The position numbers and the translations under genes were made by a program. This document shows positions 26,895 to 35,840 of a stretch of DNA of 64,000 nt, one piece after another. The first letter of the stretch is position 1. Each line of letters opens with the position of its first letter. The stretch comes from Aerococcus urinaeequi (GTDB taxonomy: Bacteria; Bacillota; Bacilli; Lactobacillales; Aerococcaceae): assembly GCF_001543205.1 (NCBI RefSeq), contig NZ_CP014162.1:620001-684000 (forward strand), read 5' to 3'. Below the pieces are notes generated by a model. The model was not told the DNA's origin and did no database searches. It saw nothing but the letters and a program-made list of their open reading frames with translations.

Positions 26895-27013
26895 AACTTC
26901 TACCTCATTTAATCATATATAGGTTTATATTATATCACTTTTATGACATATCACTTTCACAAATCGATTAAGAAATCGCTAAAACTAACCCAGCCGATAA
27001 ATATTTTTCCTAA

Positions 27014-27060
27014 TAAAAAACCTACTAGATCAAAGCTAGGCTCGTCTAGTAGGTCAAAAA
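27014..27060 (-). terminator. Terminator after the phosphoesterase gene
   Basis: ACCTACTAGA pairs with TCTAGTAGGT; T run on the minus strand. The stem is adjacent to the gene end. Confidence 0.82.
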
Positions 27061-27065
27061 TTCAT

Positions 27066-28934
27066 TTATTCATCATCTTTAGTAATACCGTAAGCATCCA
27101 CTAATTCAACATTTCGTTCTTCGCCGGCGTGTAAGTCACCGCTCATTTGATAAAACTCAATTAAGAACTCATCTTCAGTGACAGTATAGACTGCAAAGTT
27201 TTGACTTTCTGATTGACGATAGTTTTCGTGTTTATAGTCAAACTTAGGTGACTCATCAGGTTGTTGAGCAACATCGAATAAGTCATTCCAAAGGTCCACA
27301 TCCTCTTCAGTCATCCAGTCTAATTTTGGACGAACATTATGCACATGTTCAGCACCTTTTTGGTAAATCGCATCATAGGCTTTTGTTCCAGATGAGTTTG
27401 GAATCACGTAAGTCACCCCATCAGGATTAACGTGGTATTCAACACCATCAATTTCAGTCTTCTCCGTATCCTCTACTTCACCATAAGAGAAATTATCTCC
27501 TGTATATACTAAGGATTTCGTTCTCGTTAAGTTGTGGTCATGTCCTTGTAAAACGATATCCACCCCTAGTTCATCTGCCAATTTAGCAAACTCTTCGCGG
27601 GTAACTTGGACATCATCGTCCTGCAATGCATGGTAAGAAGCTGAGTAGATTGGTTTATGGTAAGCAAGTACAATCCAATTTGCCCCATTATCACGTGCCG
27701 TTTGAATATCCTCTTTCGCCCAGGCCATCTGTTCTTGACCAATTGCACCAGATTCTGGATTATCCTCAGATTCCTTATTGTCATTCGTATTTAAGACAAC
27801 AAAATGCGCCCCATTGTAGTCATAAGAATAATATGATCCACCTGAAACTGCATCATTCGTTACAGGTACATTGGTATGTTCGTTAAAGGCTGTTAAGTCT
27901 AAATCACCACCATGAACAGTATATTCATCATGGTTTCCTGGCGTATAAGCATGTGGTAAGTGCAAGTTTTGTTCCTGAGACATATCTAAATTGTCTACCC
28001 ACTCATCCTCTAATTCTGCAATTTCAACAAAGTCACCAGTATGTAAAGCAAAATTCGCATCTGGCGCCACTTCCATCGCATGCGCTAAGGTATCTGCACC
28101 ATAAGCAGCTTCATTATTCACATTGGCATTCCAATAAGCGTTTTGTGTGTCCGTATAATGAATGAATTGGAACTCATCATCGTCAACAGCTGATGTATTA
28201 AAAGAGCCCGTTGCTGAATAGCCACCCTCATCAGAACCCACTTGATAGTAGTAAGTTGTACCAGCTTCTAACTCTTCAGCTTCAGCTTTATAACTATATT
28301 CTTCAACTTCTTGAGTATAAAGATAGCCTAAATTACCACCATCAGAAGTCCATTCAGTATTATCGCGGTCAATTTGTTCATCTGTAAAGTAACCTAATAC
28401 TTCTTCAGGTTGCCCTTCATCGTCTAGAATTTTTTCACCTTCTTCATCAGTTGTCACCGATGCATAGATATAATAGCCATTTTCATCGCGTTCAGCATAA
28501 TCTGACGTAACTGGGCTAGCTTCTGCAGTAAATTCAATCGCATCTGACATATCTTCAGAAGTCGATACTTTTACTTTAGCATCTGACATCTCTTCCGTTG
28601 TATACCAATTAAAGCCCATTGTTGATGAAGTATCTGTTAATAAATTTGTTGCGATTCGGTTAGGTTCATTGCGAACTGGGACCGGTGCAACTTCTGGTTT
28701 TTCATCCTGTAAATCAATTAAATCTAGACCATTTTCTTCTCCGTAAACTGGATCAACCTCACTACCTTCATCTGAAGATGCCGTAGCAAGGTCACTTGCA
28801 CTCGTTGCTTCAGCAGTCGCTTGACTACTAGTATCACTTTCGTTCGCTTCGTTTCCTTGCCCTTGTCCACAAGCAGCCAATAAAATCACCGATGACAATA
28901 AAACGCCCCAGCGCTTCAACTTCAATTCTTTCAT
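27066..28934 (-). CDS. Lipoprotein metallophosphoesterase with purple-acid-phosphatase-like N-terminal domain
   Basis: 622 residues from the ATG at 28934, with AAGGAGAGGG upstream. A signal peptide ends in the lipobox LLAAC (about residue 22), so the enzyme is anchored outside. After an acidic linker comes a fibronectin-like domain (about 85-250) typical of purple acid phosphatases. The calcineurin-like domain (about 255-500) has all metal-binding motifs: HYTDTQ, HTGDFVE, PGNHDEY, YHKPIY and LQGHDHNLTRT. It probably releases phosphate from extracellular phosphoesters. Monocistronic; control is not evident from the sequence. Confidence 0.87.
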   Translation of the reverse strand: MKELKLKRWGVLLSSVILLAACGQGQGNEANESDTSSQATAEATSASDLATASSDEGSEVDPVYGEENGLDLIDLQDEKPEVAPVPVRNEPNRIATNLLTDTSSTMGFNWYTTEEMSDAKVKVSTSEDMSDAIEFTAEASPVTSDYAERDENGYYIYASVTTDEEGEKILDDEGQPEEVLGYFTDEQIDRDNTEWTSDGGNLGYLYTQEVEEYSYKAEAEELEAGTTYYYQVGSDEGGYSATGSFNTSAVDDDEFQFIHYTDTQNAYWNANVNNEAAYGADTLAHAMEVAPDANFALHTGDFVEIAELEDEWVDNLDMSQEQNLHLPHAYTPGNHDEYTVHGGDLDLTAFNEHTNVPVTNDAVSGGSYYSYDYNGAHFVVLNTNDNKESEDNPESGAIGQEQMAWAKEDIQTARDNGANWIVLAYHKPIYSASYHALQDDDVQVTREEFAKLADELGVDIVLQGHDHNLTRTKSLVYTGDNFSYGEVEDTEKTEIDGVEYHVNPDGVTYVIPNSSGTKAYDAIYQKGAEHVHNVRPKLDWMTEEDVDLWNDLFDVAQQPDESPKFDYKHENYRQSESQNFAVYTVTEDEFLIEFYQMSGDLHAGEERNVELVDAYGITKDDE

Positions 28935-29131
28935 TAAACGGTTCCCTCTCCTTAAAATGCTTTTCAATTACCAACACTTTCTATATCACCTTAACAAAGT
29001 AAGGTTAATTCCTTGTAATGTCTTAGTAAAAATTATGTAAATAGCATGTTAAAAGTACAATTTATTACTAAATGAATGATTATATATACATTTTGTTCAT
29101 ACATACAACACCAATCGCTTAGAAAATATTT

Positions 29132-29147
29132 TTGAAATCGCTTGCAA
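29132..29147 (+). promoter_or_regulatory. cre site upstream of the beta-glucoside operon
   Basis: TTGAAATCGCTTGCAA fits the CcpA consensus WTGNAANCGNWNNCAW fully. It lies about 70 bases before bglA. Confidence 0.7.
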
Positions 29148-29180
29148 TATCATTCTATTGTATGTATAATTCTATTTAAA

Positions 29181-29198
29181 ATTATGTATAGACATATG
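29181..29198 (+). promoter_or_regulatory. Probable GntR operator before bglA
   Basis: ATTATGTATAGACATATG matches the perfect palindrome at 35171-35188 in 15 of 18 positions. A further relative (GTCTATACAT) lies ahead of the GntR gene near 32974. Confidence 0.65.
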
Positions 29199-29213
29199 AA
29201 TGGAGTTGTTTAG

Positions 29214-30602
29214 ATGAATTATCGTTTTCCAGAAGGTTTTTGGTGGGGTTCAGCAATATCGGGTCCGCAAACTGAGGGACGCATTAAAGATGATGGTAAA
29301 GGTGACAATATTTGGGACCACTGGTACCGCGAGGATCCTAGCCTATTCTTTGACCAAGTTGGGCCAGAAGAAACCTCAGCAGTTTACAGCCACTATAAAG
29401 AAGATATCCAACTGATGAAGGCTACTGGCCATAATTCAATGCGGACGTCAATTCAATGGAGCCGACTCTTCCCAGAAGGTCGCGGTGACATCAACCCTAA
29501 AGCGGTTGCTTTCTACAATGAATATATTGATGAATTGATTGCGAATGACATTGAACCTTTTATCAACCTTTACCACTTTGACATGCCCCTTGCCCTACAA
29601 GAAATTGGTGGCTGGGAGAATAAGGAAGTTGTTGAGGCTTACGTAAATTACGCGAAGACTTGTTTTGAGTTATTTGGTGACCGAGTGAAAAAATGGTTTA
29701 CCCACAACGAGCCGATTGTCCCTGTTGAAGGTGGTTACCTTTACAAATTCCACTACCCAGCTGTTGTTGACATGAAACGTGCTGTTCAAGTGGCTTACCA
29801 TGAAAGTTTAGCTTCCGCTAAAGCCATCAAAGTCTATCGTGACTTAAACCTTGATGGTGAAATTGGGATTATCTTGAACCTAACGCCTAGCTATCCAAGA
29901 GATGCCAACAATCCTGAAGATGTAAAAGCTGCCAGCCTAGCCGATGCCTTTTTCAATCGGTCATTCCTAGATCCAGCTATTCGTGGTGTCTTTCCTGAAG
30001 ATTTAGTATCACTACTAAAAGATTTGGACTACCTACCAGATTATACTGCGGAAGAATTGGCTATCATCAAAGAAAATACCATCGATTTATTAGGTATTAA
30101 CTACTACCAACCACGTCGTATCAAACAAAAAGAATCTAGCGAACGACTATCTGACAAGCCAATGCCAGACGATTACTTTGACAATTACATTTGGCCAGAC
30201 CGCAAGATGAACCCTTACCGTGGTTGGGAAATCTATGAAAAAGGGATTTACGATTGTTTAATTAATGTACGCGATCATTATGGGAACATCCCTTGCTTTA
30301 TCTCGGAAAATGGGATGGGCGTTGAAGGTGAAGCGAAATTTAAAAATGCAGACGGCATGATTGAAGATGATTATCGAATTGACTTTTTAAAAGGTCACTT
30401 AACTTATGTGCATCAAGCTATTGAAGAAGGTTGTAACGTCAAGGGTTACCATCTTTGGACTTGTATGGATAACTGGTCATGGATGAATGCTTACAAAAAC
30501 CGTTATGGCCTCATTTCAGTTGACTTAGATAATGATAAAAAACGGACGATTAAGAAAAGTGGTTACTGGTTTAAAGAAGTTTCAGATCGAAATGGTTTCT
30601 AA
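29214..30602 (+). CDS. bglA: 6-phospho-beta-glucosidase (GH1)
   Basis: 462 residues of GH1 type. The general acid/base glutamate is in WFTHNEPIVP (about 155-164) and the nucleophile in FISENGMG (about 362-369). The C-terminal loop NRYGLISVDLDNDKKRTIKKS has the Ser/Lys pattern of enzymes that bind a 6-phosphate. It hydrolyses phosphorylated beta-glucosides (cellobiose 6-phosphate, aryl-glucoside phosphates) in the cytosol. It is the first gene of an operon with the PTS EIIC, behind a cre site and a probable GntR operator. The ribosome binding site is weak (GGAG 10 bases upstream). Confidence 0.9.
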   Translation: MNYRFPEGFWWGSAISGPQTEGRIKDDGKGDNIWDHWYREDPSLFFDQVGPEETSAVYSHYKEDIQLMKATGHNSMRTSIQWSRLFPEGRGDINPKAVAFYNEYIDELIANDIEPFINLYHFDMPLALQEIGGWENKEVVEAYVNYAKTCFELFGDRVKKWFTHNEPIVPVEGGYLYKFHYPAVVDMKRAVQVAYHESLASAKAIKVYRDLNLDGEIGIILNLTPSYPRDANNPEDVKAASLADAFFNRSFLDPAIRGVFPEDLVSLLKDLDYLPDYTAEELAIIKENTIDLLGINYYQPRRIKQKESSERLSDKPMPDDYFDNYIWPDRKMNPYRGWEIYEKGIYDCLINVRDHYGNIPCFISENGMGVEGEAKFKNADGMIEDDYRIDFLKGHLTYVHQAIEEGCNVKGYHLWTCMDNWSWMNAYKNRYGLISVDLDNDKKRTIKKSGYWFKEVSDRNGF

Positions 30603-30631
30603 ATATTGGGTTTTATAGAAAGGAATAAATC

Positions 30632-31912
30632 ATGAATAATATCATTGATAAACTAGCTGAGTCCCTCACACCTTTTGCCGCTAAATTAGGTAACAACCGT
30701 TACCTAACTGTCCTTCGTGATGCCTTCATGCTGGCATTTCCACTGACTATGTTTGGGTCAATTGTCGTAGTATTCAATAACCTACCCTTCTTCCCAGATG
30801 CATTAAAGGGTTCATTGGGTACTTTACTAGGTAATGGTCAAAATGCCACTATGTCTATCATGACAGTCTTCGTAGCTTTTGGTATCGGTTATTATTTAAC
30901 TAAGTCATATGATGAAGATGGCGTCTTTGGTGGTGTTGTTGCCCTAGCATCCTTCTTAATTTTAACACCTTTTAACTTCTTAACCGCTGAAGGCGTAGAA
31001 GTTGCTGGTGCCCTAACGACTGATCGTTTAGGTGCAAAAGGGATGTTTATTGGGATGCTAGCAGCCTTTTTAGCAACTGAGATTTATGTCCGCATCACAA
31101 AAAAAGGGATTAAAATCACCATGCCTGACGGCGTGCCAGATGCTGTCTCTCGCTCTTTTTCTTCATTAATACCTGCCATTTCAACCCTAACAGTATTTTT
31201 ATTAATCAACGCCGCTGTAGTTGGGTTATTCAATACTAACCTACATGACGTCATTTATACCTTTATCCAACAACCACTAACAGGTTTAGGATCAAGTTTA
31301 CCTGCGACACTACTTGCCCTATTCTTAATACAAATCTTATGGTTCTTTGGTTTACACGGTCAAGTAATCATCAACTCAGTATTAGACCCAATTTGGCAAA
31401 CATTATCATTAGAAAATTTAGCTGCCTATGAAGCTGGTCAAGAATTACCACATATCATCACTAAATCATTCATGGATACATTTACTGTTAGTCTTGGTGG
31501 TACTGGGATGACATTAATGGTCGTCATCTTAATGGCTTTCGTGATGAAGAGCAAACAATTGAAAGAAATCGGTAAATTAGGCCTTGGTCCTGGGATCTTT
31601 AACGTAAACGAACCGGTTATCTTTGGTTTACCAATCGTATTGAATGCTTCTATGGTCATTCCTTGGGTGCTTACGCCTTTAGTAGTAACAATCTTTAACT
31701 ATTTCATGATGGCTTCTGGTATTTTCCCTGCAACAACAGGGGTTGTTGTACCTTGGACTATGCCACTCTTCTTCTCTGGTATGATGGCTACCAACTCTGT
31801 AATGGGCGGAATCTTACAATTAATTGATGTCGTCATTGTTGCAGCCATTTGGTTCCCATTCTTAAAAGTACAAGATAAGACCAACTTAGCAATGACTACT
31901 GAAGAAGCATAA
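30632..31912 (+). CDS. celB: PTS lactose/cellobiose-type EIIC
   Basis: 426 residues with about 10 membrane segments. It starts with the CelB-type sequence IIDKLAESLTPFAAKLGNNR and has the conserved WFFGLHGQVIIN (about 237-248) and a NEPVIFGLPIVLNA region (about 328-341) typical of the family. It imports cellobiose or another beta-glucoside. The matching EIIB and EIIA genes lie 2.6 kb away on the other strand (34499-35137), with a shared operator, an unusual split. GAAAGGAA precedes the ATG. It ends at a terminator. Confidence 0.88.
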   Translation: MNNIIDKLAESLTPFAAKLGNNRYLTVLRDAFMLAFPLTMFGSIVVVFNNLPFFPDALKGSLGTLLGNGQNATMSIMTVFVAFGIGYYLTKSYDEDGVFGGVVALASFLILTPFNFLTAEGVEVAGALTTDRLGAKGMFIGMLAAFLATEIYVRITKKGIKITMPDGVPDAVSRSFSSLIPAISTLTVFLLINAAVVGLFNTNLHDVIYTFIQQPLTGLGSSLPATLLALFLIQILWFFGLHGQVIINSVLDPIWQTLSLENLAAYEAGQELPHIITKSFMDTFTVSLGGTGMTLMVVILMAFVMKSKQLKEIGKLGLGPGIFNVNEPVIFGLPIVLNASMVIPWVLTPLVVTIFNYFMMASGIFPATTGVVVPWTMPLFFSGMMATNSVMGGILQLIDVVIVAAIWFPFLKVQDKTNLAMTTEEA

Positions 31913-31936
31913 CACTACCTTATTCCCTCCCAACAG

Positions 31937-31964
31937 GCGCTGTGACAATGTCACAGCGTCTTTT
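31937..31964 (+). terminator. Terminator after celB
   Basis: GCGCTGTGAC pairs with GTCACAGCGT around AAT, then TTTT. Confidence 0.85.
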
Positions 31965-31984
31965 CTATTACAATATTCATTTAG

Positions 31985-32465
31985 CCTTCGGCTTTTGCTT
32001 TTTCCTATCATTACCTTAAAATTAGGATGTGATGCAGGATGTTCAGACAGGAGACTTCTAACGCATTTAAGCGAGTATATGCTAAAGCATCAACTCGCTC
32101 ATAAGATGGAAGAGTATTGCGTATCACACAAGGTGTGATGCAAGGTAAGCTAAAATGAAATTACTTTAAAACTTTAAGTTAATTGTAAGATGCAAGTGTC
32201 AATGTTCATAAAGCATACTCTACGGATGTAAGCGAGTAAGTGCTAAAGCGCCAACTCGCTTATAATCTGAAGCGGAAACCTGTCTATCCTGCAAAGCTCA
32301 ACTTGCGGTGGGACCGCCCTTAGCCTTGGTCTAATGGCTTGACTGACTATACATTCTGTAAGGCGTAAACGCCAAACAGAATGACATACGTCAGATCATC
32401 CTCCTTCACCGCGAAGGCATGATAGGAAAGCGTCAGCCTCAAGCATAAGTATGCAATGGCTAATA
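31985..32465. repeat. Modular structured intergenic repeat
   Basis: No gene here. The left part (32035-32285) repeats the modules at 23301-23880: GCGAGT-TATGCT/AGCATCA-ACTCGC near 32072-32100, a TCACAC/GTGTGA hairpin at 32132-32150, and GCGAGT-AAGTGCT/AGCGCC-ACTCGC near 32230-32258. The stretch AATTGTAAGATGCAAGTGTC near 32176 also recurs, inverted, near 38065. The right part (32290-32465) holds hairpins such as CATTCTGT...ACAGAATG (32351-32382), loosely matched at 37768-37800. Confidence 0.7.
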
Positions 32466-32666
32466 CTAGACGTCACCCTTTCCAATATAATTTTAAAACT
32501 GTAACATCTAATTATTTAAACCAAATTAATGATGTATGAATATGTTTATTCCAGTATTTTTTATCTCATAGACCTTTAGATACTAAAGTGATTAAATATA
32601 AGGTATATGATAGTGCTTAATTAAAGTAATGAAATGAATAAATGGATTCTAAAAAGGAGATATTTT

Positions 32667-32921
32667 ATGACAGAGGTAAATTTAATACATGGATGGGTTT
32701 TAACCTATCAAGATAATGCTGATATTGTGGTGGCGGTGAATCAAGCTGGAAATGTTGCGATTACATATGCGACTAAGGCTTTTGGTGAAGTTCAGACTTT
32801 ACTATTCACCATTACTGAAGACAAGATAGCTATTTTGAATCTCCCTTTCGTTTTCGAAAATTTGACTATTTTGGCAGACAAGAAAGAGATTACTTTTGAT
32901 GTGATATCAATACCAGGGTAA
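32667..32921 (+). CDS. Small protein of unknown function in the beta-glucoside locus
   Basis: 84 residues from the ATG at 32667, with AAAGGAGAT nine bases upstream; an ATG at 32634 lacks a site. The sequence looks all-beta (alternating hydrophobic pattern, GWVLTYQDNADIVVAVNQAG), has no cysteine and no signal peptide, and matches nothing I recognise. It lies alone between celB and the GntR gene on the same strand, about 750 bases after celB, with the repeat cluster in between. Confidence 0.65.
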   Translation: MTEVNLIHGWVLTYQDNADIVVAVNQAGNVAITYATKAFGEVQTLLFTITEDKIAILNLPFVFENLTILADKKEITFDVISIPG

Positions 32922-33031
32922 TTCAATTTAGGTTAGACTTAAAAGTCTATTTTTCATAGACATATTTGGACTAAGTCTATACATTGTATTATAATGGATT
33001 AGAAAATAGCGTTTGAATTAGGAGGATACAC

Positions 33032-33748
33032 TTGAATAAGTACGAAGAAATTGCCAATGAGTTGCGTCGCCGTATCAGTGAGGGTGAGTATGCTGAAGGT
33101 GAGATATTGCCGGATCAAATTGAATTAGCGAAAGAGTTTAATGTAAGCCGGATGACTTTAAAGAAAGCCATTGATATGATTGCTATGGAAGGCTTAATCT
33201 TTAAGAAACGTGGTGTTGGGACCTTTGTACTGAAAAGCAGTTTATGGAACAACGGTGATTCAAAAATTGATGACTATAATGGTTTGACTGAACAATTTGG
33301 TTATCGTCGTATTGAATCGAAAAAAATCAATTTTGATATCGTATTTCCGGATGAAAAACTACAAACCTTACTAATGGTTGGCGCTAGTGATCCAGTTTAT
33401 CACGTCCAACGTTTACGAATTATTGATGACAAACCTTATATTCTAGAAGATTCTTACTTTGTCGCTTCACTTATTACACAACTAAAAGCGGAACATCTAG
33501 AGGGTTCTATTTATGGTTATATTCGTGATGAATTAGGCCTAAAAATTGGTGGTGCTTATCGGAAAATCCATGCAGACACAGCTAATGAACTGGATATTCA
33601 AGAGCTAAATTGTGATATCCACACTCCTGTGCTTGAAGTGGAGCAAGTTGTTTATTTAGATAATGGGACACCGTTTGAATACTCAACTTCAAGAAATCGT
33701 TTTGATACGCGTTCTTATACTATTACCGATATCGTTGGTAATCATTAA
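33032..33748 (+). CDS. GntR-family regulator (HutC/UTRA type)
   Basis: 238 residues from a TTG start at 33032, with AGGAGG six bases upstream. The N-terminal GntR helix-turn-helix (YEEIANELRRRISEGEYAEG, then LAKEFNVSRMTLKKAIDMI) is followed by the UTRA ligand-binding domain (about 90-235, VYHVQRLRIIDDKPYILED). UTRA domains usually bind sugar phosphates. Its position and the shared palindrome before bglA and before the EIIA gene make it the probable repressor of this beta-glucoside regulon, and it may regulate itself. Confidence 0.87.
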   Translation: MNKYEEIANELRRRISEGEYAEGEILPDQIELAKEFNVSRMTLKKAIDMIAMEGLIFKKRGVGTFVLKSSLWNNGDSKIDDYNGLTEQFGYRRIESKKINFDIVFPDEKLQTLLMVGASDPVYHVQRLRIIDDKPYILEDSYFVASLITQLKAEHLEGSIYGYIRDELGLKIGGAYRKIHADTANELDIQELNCDIHTPVLEVEQVVYLDNGTPFEYSTSRNRFDTRSYTITDIVGNH

Positions 33749-33763
33749 TACCATATATCTTAA

Positions 33764-33792
33764 GGAGAGACTATCGTAAGCTCTCCTTTTTT
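33764..33792 (+). terminator. Terminator after the GntR gene
   Basis: GGAGAG pairs with CTCTCC around an 11-base loop, then TTTTTT. Confidence 0.78.
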
Positions 33793-33946
33793 AATATAGA
33801 GAATAATAATGAAAACGTATTAACTCGCTTTCATTTACTTTGGAGTAATGGTATGATAAAAATTAGATTAAAATTACACTTATTGTCTAATGAAAATATC
33901 ATTTAATGGTCTTTTTTGTCTTTCAATAGTAAGGGAGGAGATTTAC

Positions 33947-34429
33947 ATGAAAAAACAATATGCATTTTATGCTGTGACGGCTGCATTAGTTGTTGCTATT
34001 TCTTTATTCATTATTATTCCTATTCCAGCATCAAATGGCTTCTTCACATTCGCGGATGTGGGGATTGTGACTGCTTCAATGGTTTTTGGACCGGTGGGTG
34101 GTTTGGTTGTCGGTGCTATGAGTGGTGGTTTAATTGACTTACTTTCAGGCTATGCACAGTGGATTATTTTCTCAGCTGCTATCCACGGCGCACAAGGCTA
34201 TATTGCTGGTTTAGCCAAAGATAAAAGCCGTAAAGAACAAGTTTTATACTTAGTTTTATCAGCGGTTGTCATGATTGTCGGCTATGCAATTGCTAGCTGG
34301 ATTTTATATGGTACTGCAGCAGCAGCTATCGCTGGATTATTTACCAACATTTTACAATCTGGTATTGGTATTTTAGTTGCTATCCCAATCAGCATCCGGT
34401 TAAAACCAGTTATTGAACGTTACCTATAA
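33947..34429 (+). CDS. ECF transporter S component, substrate unknown
   Basis: 160 residues from the ATG at 33947, with GGGAGGAG eight bases upstream. About five or six membrane segments. FFTFADVGIVTASMVFGPVGGLVVGAMSG (about 30-58) is the usual pattern of the substrate-binding S component of energy-coupling-factor transporters. It needs the general EcfA/A'/T module, which is not in the window. Members of this group carry vitamins or precursors; some sit next to sugar operons. Here it is within the beta-glucoside regulon, ending at a terminator shared with the convergent EIIB gene. Confidence 0.8.
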   Translation: MKKQYAFYAVTAALVVAISLFIIIPIPASNGFFTFADVGIVTASMVFGPVGGLVVGAMSGGLIDLLSGYAQWIIFSAAIHGAQGYIAGLAKDKSRKEQVLYLVLSAVVMIVGYAIASWILYGTAAAAIAGLFTNILQSGIGILVAIPISIRLKPVIERYL

Positions 34430-34434
34430 AAATG

Positions 34435-34477
34435 AAATGACCACTAGCACAATGGATATGTGTTAGTGGTCATTTTT
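34435..34477. terminator. Bidirectional terminator between the ECF S component and EIIB genes
   Basis: AAATGACCACTAGCAC pairs with GTGTTAGTGGTCATTT (one wobble), flanked by A and T runs. Confidence 0.88.
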
Positions 34478-34498
34478 AGTTTGTCATTATCAGTTATT

Positions 34499-34816
34499 CT
34501 AAGCGAGCATTTCTAGAGCTTCGTTTAAGACTTTTTCACCCTTCATCATGCCGTAGTCTTGCATATTAATTACTGCAAGTTTTGTATCTGAGTCAGCTAG
34601 TTTACCAGCAAATTCTTTTTCCATATATTTAACTTGTGGGCCAAGCAATAAAACATCGATATCTTTATTAGCTAAATTGTTATCTGCATCAGAAGCTGAA
34701 ACGGCAAAGATTTCCGCATCTACCCCCTTCTCTTCAGCTGCCTTTTTCATTTTTGAAACTAATAAACTTGTGCTCATTCCAGAAGCACAAACTAACATAA
34801 TTGTTGTATCTGCCAT
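34499..34816 (-). CDS. PTS cellobiose-type EIIB
   Basis: 105 residues with the EIIB P-loop MLVCASGMSTSLLVSKM (cysteine near residue 10) and the later LLLGPQVKYM typical of the lactose/cellobiose EIIB family. It receives phosphate from EIIA and passes it to sugar bound at EIIC. Its start directly abuts the stop of EIIA. The matching EIIC (celB) is elsewhere in the locus. Confidence 0.9.
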   Translation of the reverse strand: MADTTIMLVCASGMSTSLLVSKMKKAAEEKGVDAEIFAVSASDADNNLANKDIDVLLLGPQVKYMEKEFAGKLADSDTKLAVINMQDYGMMKGEKVLNEALEMLA

Positions 34817-35137
34817 TTATTTCTCCTCCATTTTTTGGTAAACATCAATAATTTCTTTCGCCATATCTTTAAAAGCAATAGCTGTCATTAAATGATCTTG
34901 TCCATGCACCATTAGTAAAGACACAGCTACTGGATCTCCACTAGCCTCTTGTGTCAATAAGGCTGTTTGTGCATGATGAGCTTCAATCAAAGCAGCTTCC
35001 GCATTATTTATACTATCGTTAGCGCTTACAAAATCACCCGTTTTAGCGTATTCCATTGCTTCGATAGCTTTCCCTTTCGCATCTCCTCCATGCATAATGA
35101 GTTGCATGATAGCTTCCAAATTCTTAGGTTCTTCCAT
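34817..35137 (-). CDS. PTS lactose/cellobiose-type EIIA
   Basis: 106 residues forming the three-helix EIIA of the lactose/cellobiose family, with the phospho-acceptor histidine in [18 protein letters not shown] (about residue 79) and a complete C-terminal helix. This intact protein shows what the chimera at 9051-10049 has lost. An AAGGAG site precedes the ATG. It is the first gene of an EIIA-EIIB pair controlled by the palindrome at 35171-35188. Confidence 0.9.
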   Translation of the reverse strand: MEEPKNLEAIMQLIMHGGDAKGKAIEAMEYAKTGDFVSANDSINNAEAALIEAHHAQTALLTQEASGDPVAVSLLMVHGQDHLMTAIAFKDMAKEIIDVYQKMEEK

Positions 35138-35170
35138 TCAAAAGACTCCTTCTTTATCGCTTATTTATCT

Positions 35171-35188
35171 ATTATGTATATACATAAT
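35171..35188. promoter_or_regulatory. Perfect palindrome, probable GntR operator before the EIIA gene
   Basis: ATTATGTATATACATAAT reads the same on both strands. A near match is ahead of bglA (29181-29198). Confidence 0.75.
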
Positions 35189-35396
35189 AATCGTTATGTT
35201 CATACATATGTTACTTGGATTTATTTTACCACACTGATCACTAGATTAAAACCCTTACATAGTTGAAATTACAGTATTATTATCAGCTAATTGAAAATGA
35301 AAATCTTGCTGTAACAAATGAATAATTCATATCATACGACTGTATTTCTCATATATGTTATGATGAAATTAATCAAAAATAATGGGGGTATTTATA

Positions 35397-35777
35397 ATGA
35401 GCCAAGTACTTGTTGAAATTTGTTTACGTGTTAGAGATATTGATGCGACTTTAGACTTCTATACAAATCTATTTGATTTTGAGGTAGCTAGCCGCAGAGA
35501 GTTTCCGGAGAATAAATTTGATTTAATCTACTTAAACTCACCAGGTTCAAATGTCCAAATCGAGTTGACTTACAACTACGACGCAGATCCATATACTATC
35601 GGAGACGGCTTTAGTCATTTAGGTGTTACTGTTGATGATTTAGAAGCAATGCATGAAATTTGTAAAGCTTCTGCCTATGAAACTGGTGACTTAAAAGGCC
35701 TTTCAGGTGGTACACCATCATACTTCTTCGTGACTGACCCAGATGGTTACCGTATCGAAGTTAAACGTAAAAAATAA
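35397..35777 (+). CDS. VOC/glyoxalase-family metalloprotein
   Basis: 126 residues from the ATG at 35397, with a GGGGG site upstream. Two beta-alpha-beta-beta-beta units: the first with CLRVRDIDATLDFYTNLFDF, the second with HLGVTVDDLEAMHEIC and the end FFVTDPDGYRIEVKRK. The glyoxalase I-like metal positions (the Glu in VQIELTY and in YRIEV, and His in FSHLGV) are kept, so lactoylglutathione-lyase-like activity is possible, though other VOC enzymes share the fold. Monocistronic. Confidence 0.82.
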   Translation: MSQVLVEICLRVRDIDATLDFYTNLFDFEVASRREFPENKFDLIYLNSPGSNVQIELTYNYDADPYTIGDGFSHLGVTVDDLEAMHEICKASAYETGDLKGLSGGTPSYFFVTDPDGYRIEVKRKK

Positions 35778-35796
35778 TCACATATTCAAATCACGC

Positions 35797-35838
35797 AAAA
35801 GGCCTTACCCTAGTTTAACCGCTAAGGTAAGGCCTTTT
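35797..35838. terminator. Bidirectional terminator between the VOC and DUF3267 genes
   Basis: AAAAGGCCTTACC pairs perfectly with GGTAAGGCCTTTT. Confidence 0.9.
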
Positions 35839-35840
35839 AA

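Noticed and set aside
27248..28165. Plus-strand frames opposite the phosphoesterase
   Set aside because: Antisense to a gene with all catalytic motifs.
33916..34137. Cysteine-rich 73-residue plus-strand frame
   Set aside because: Out-of-frame shadow of the ECF S component gene.
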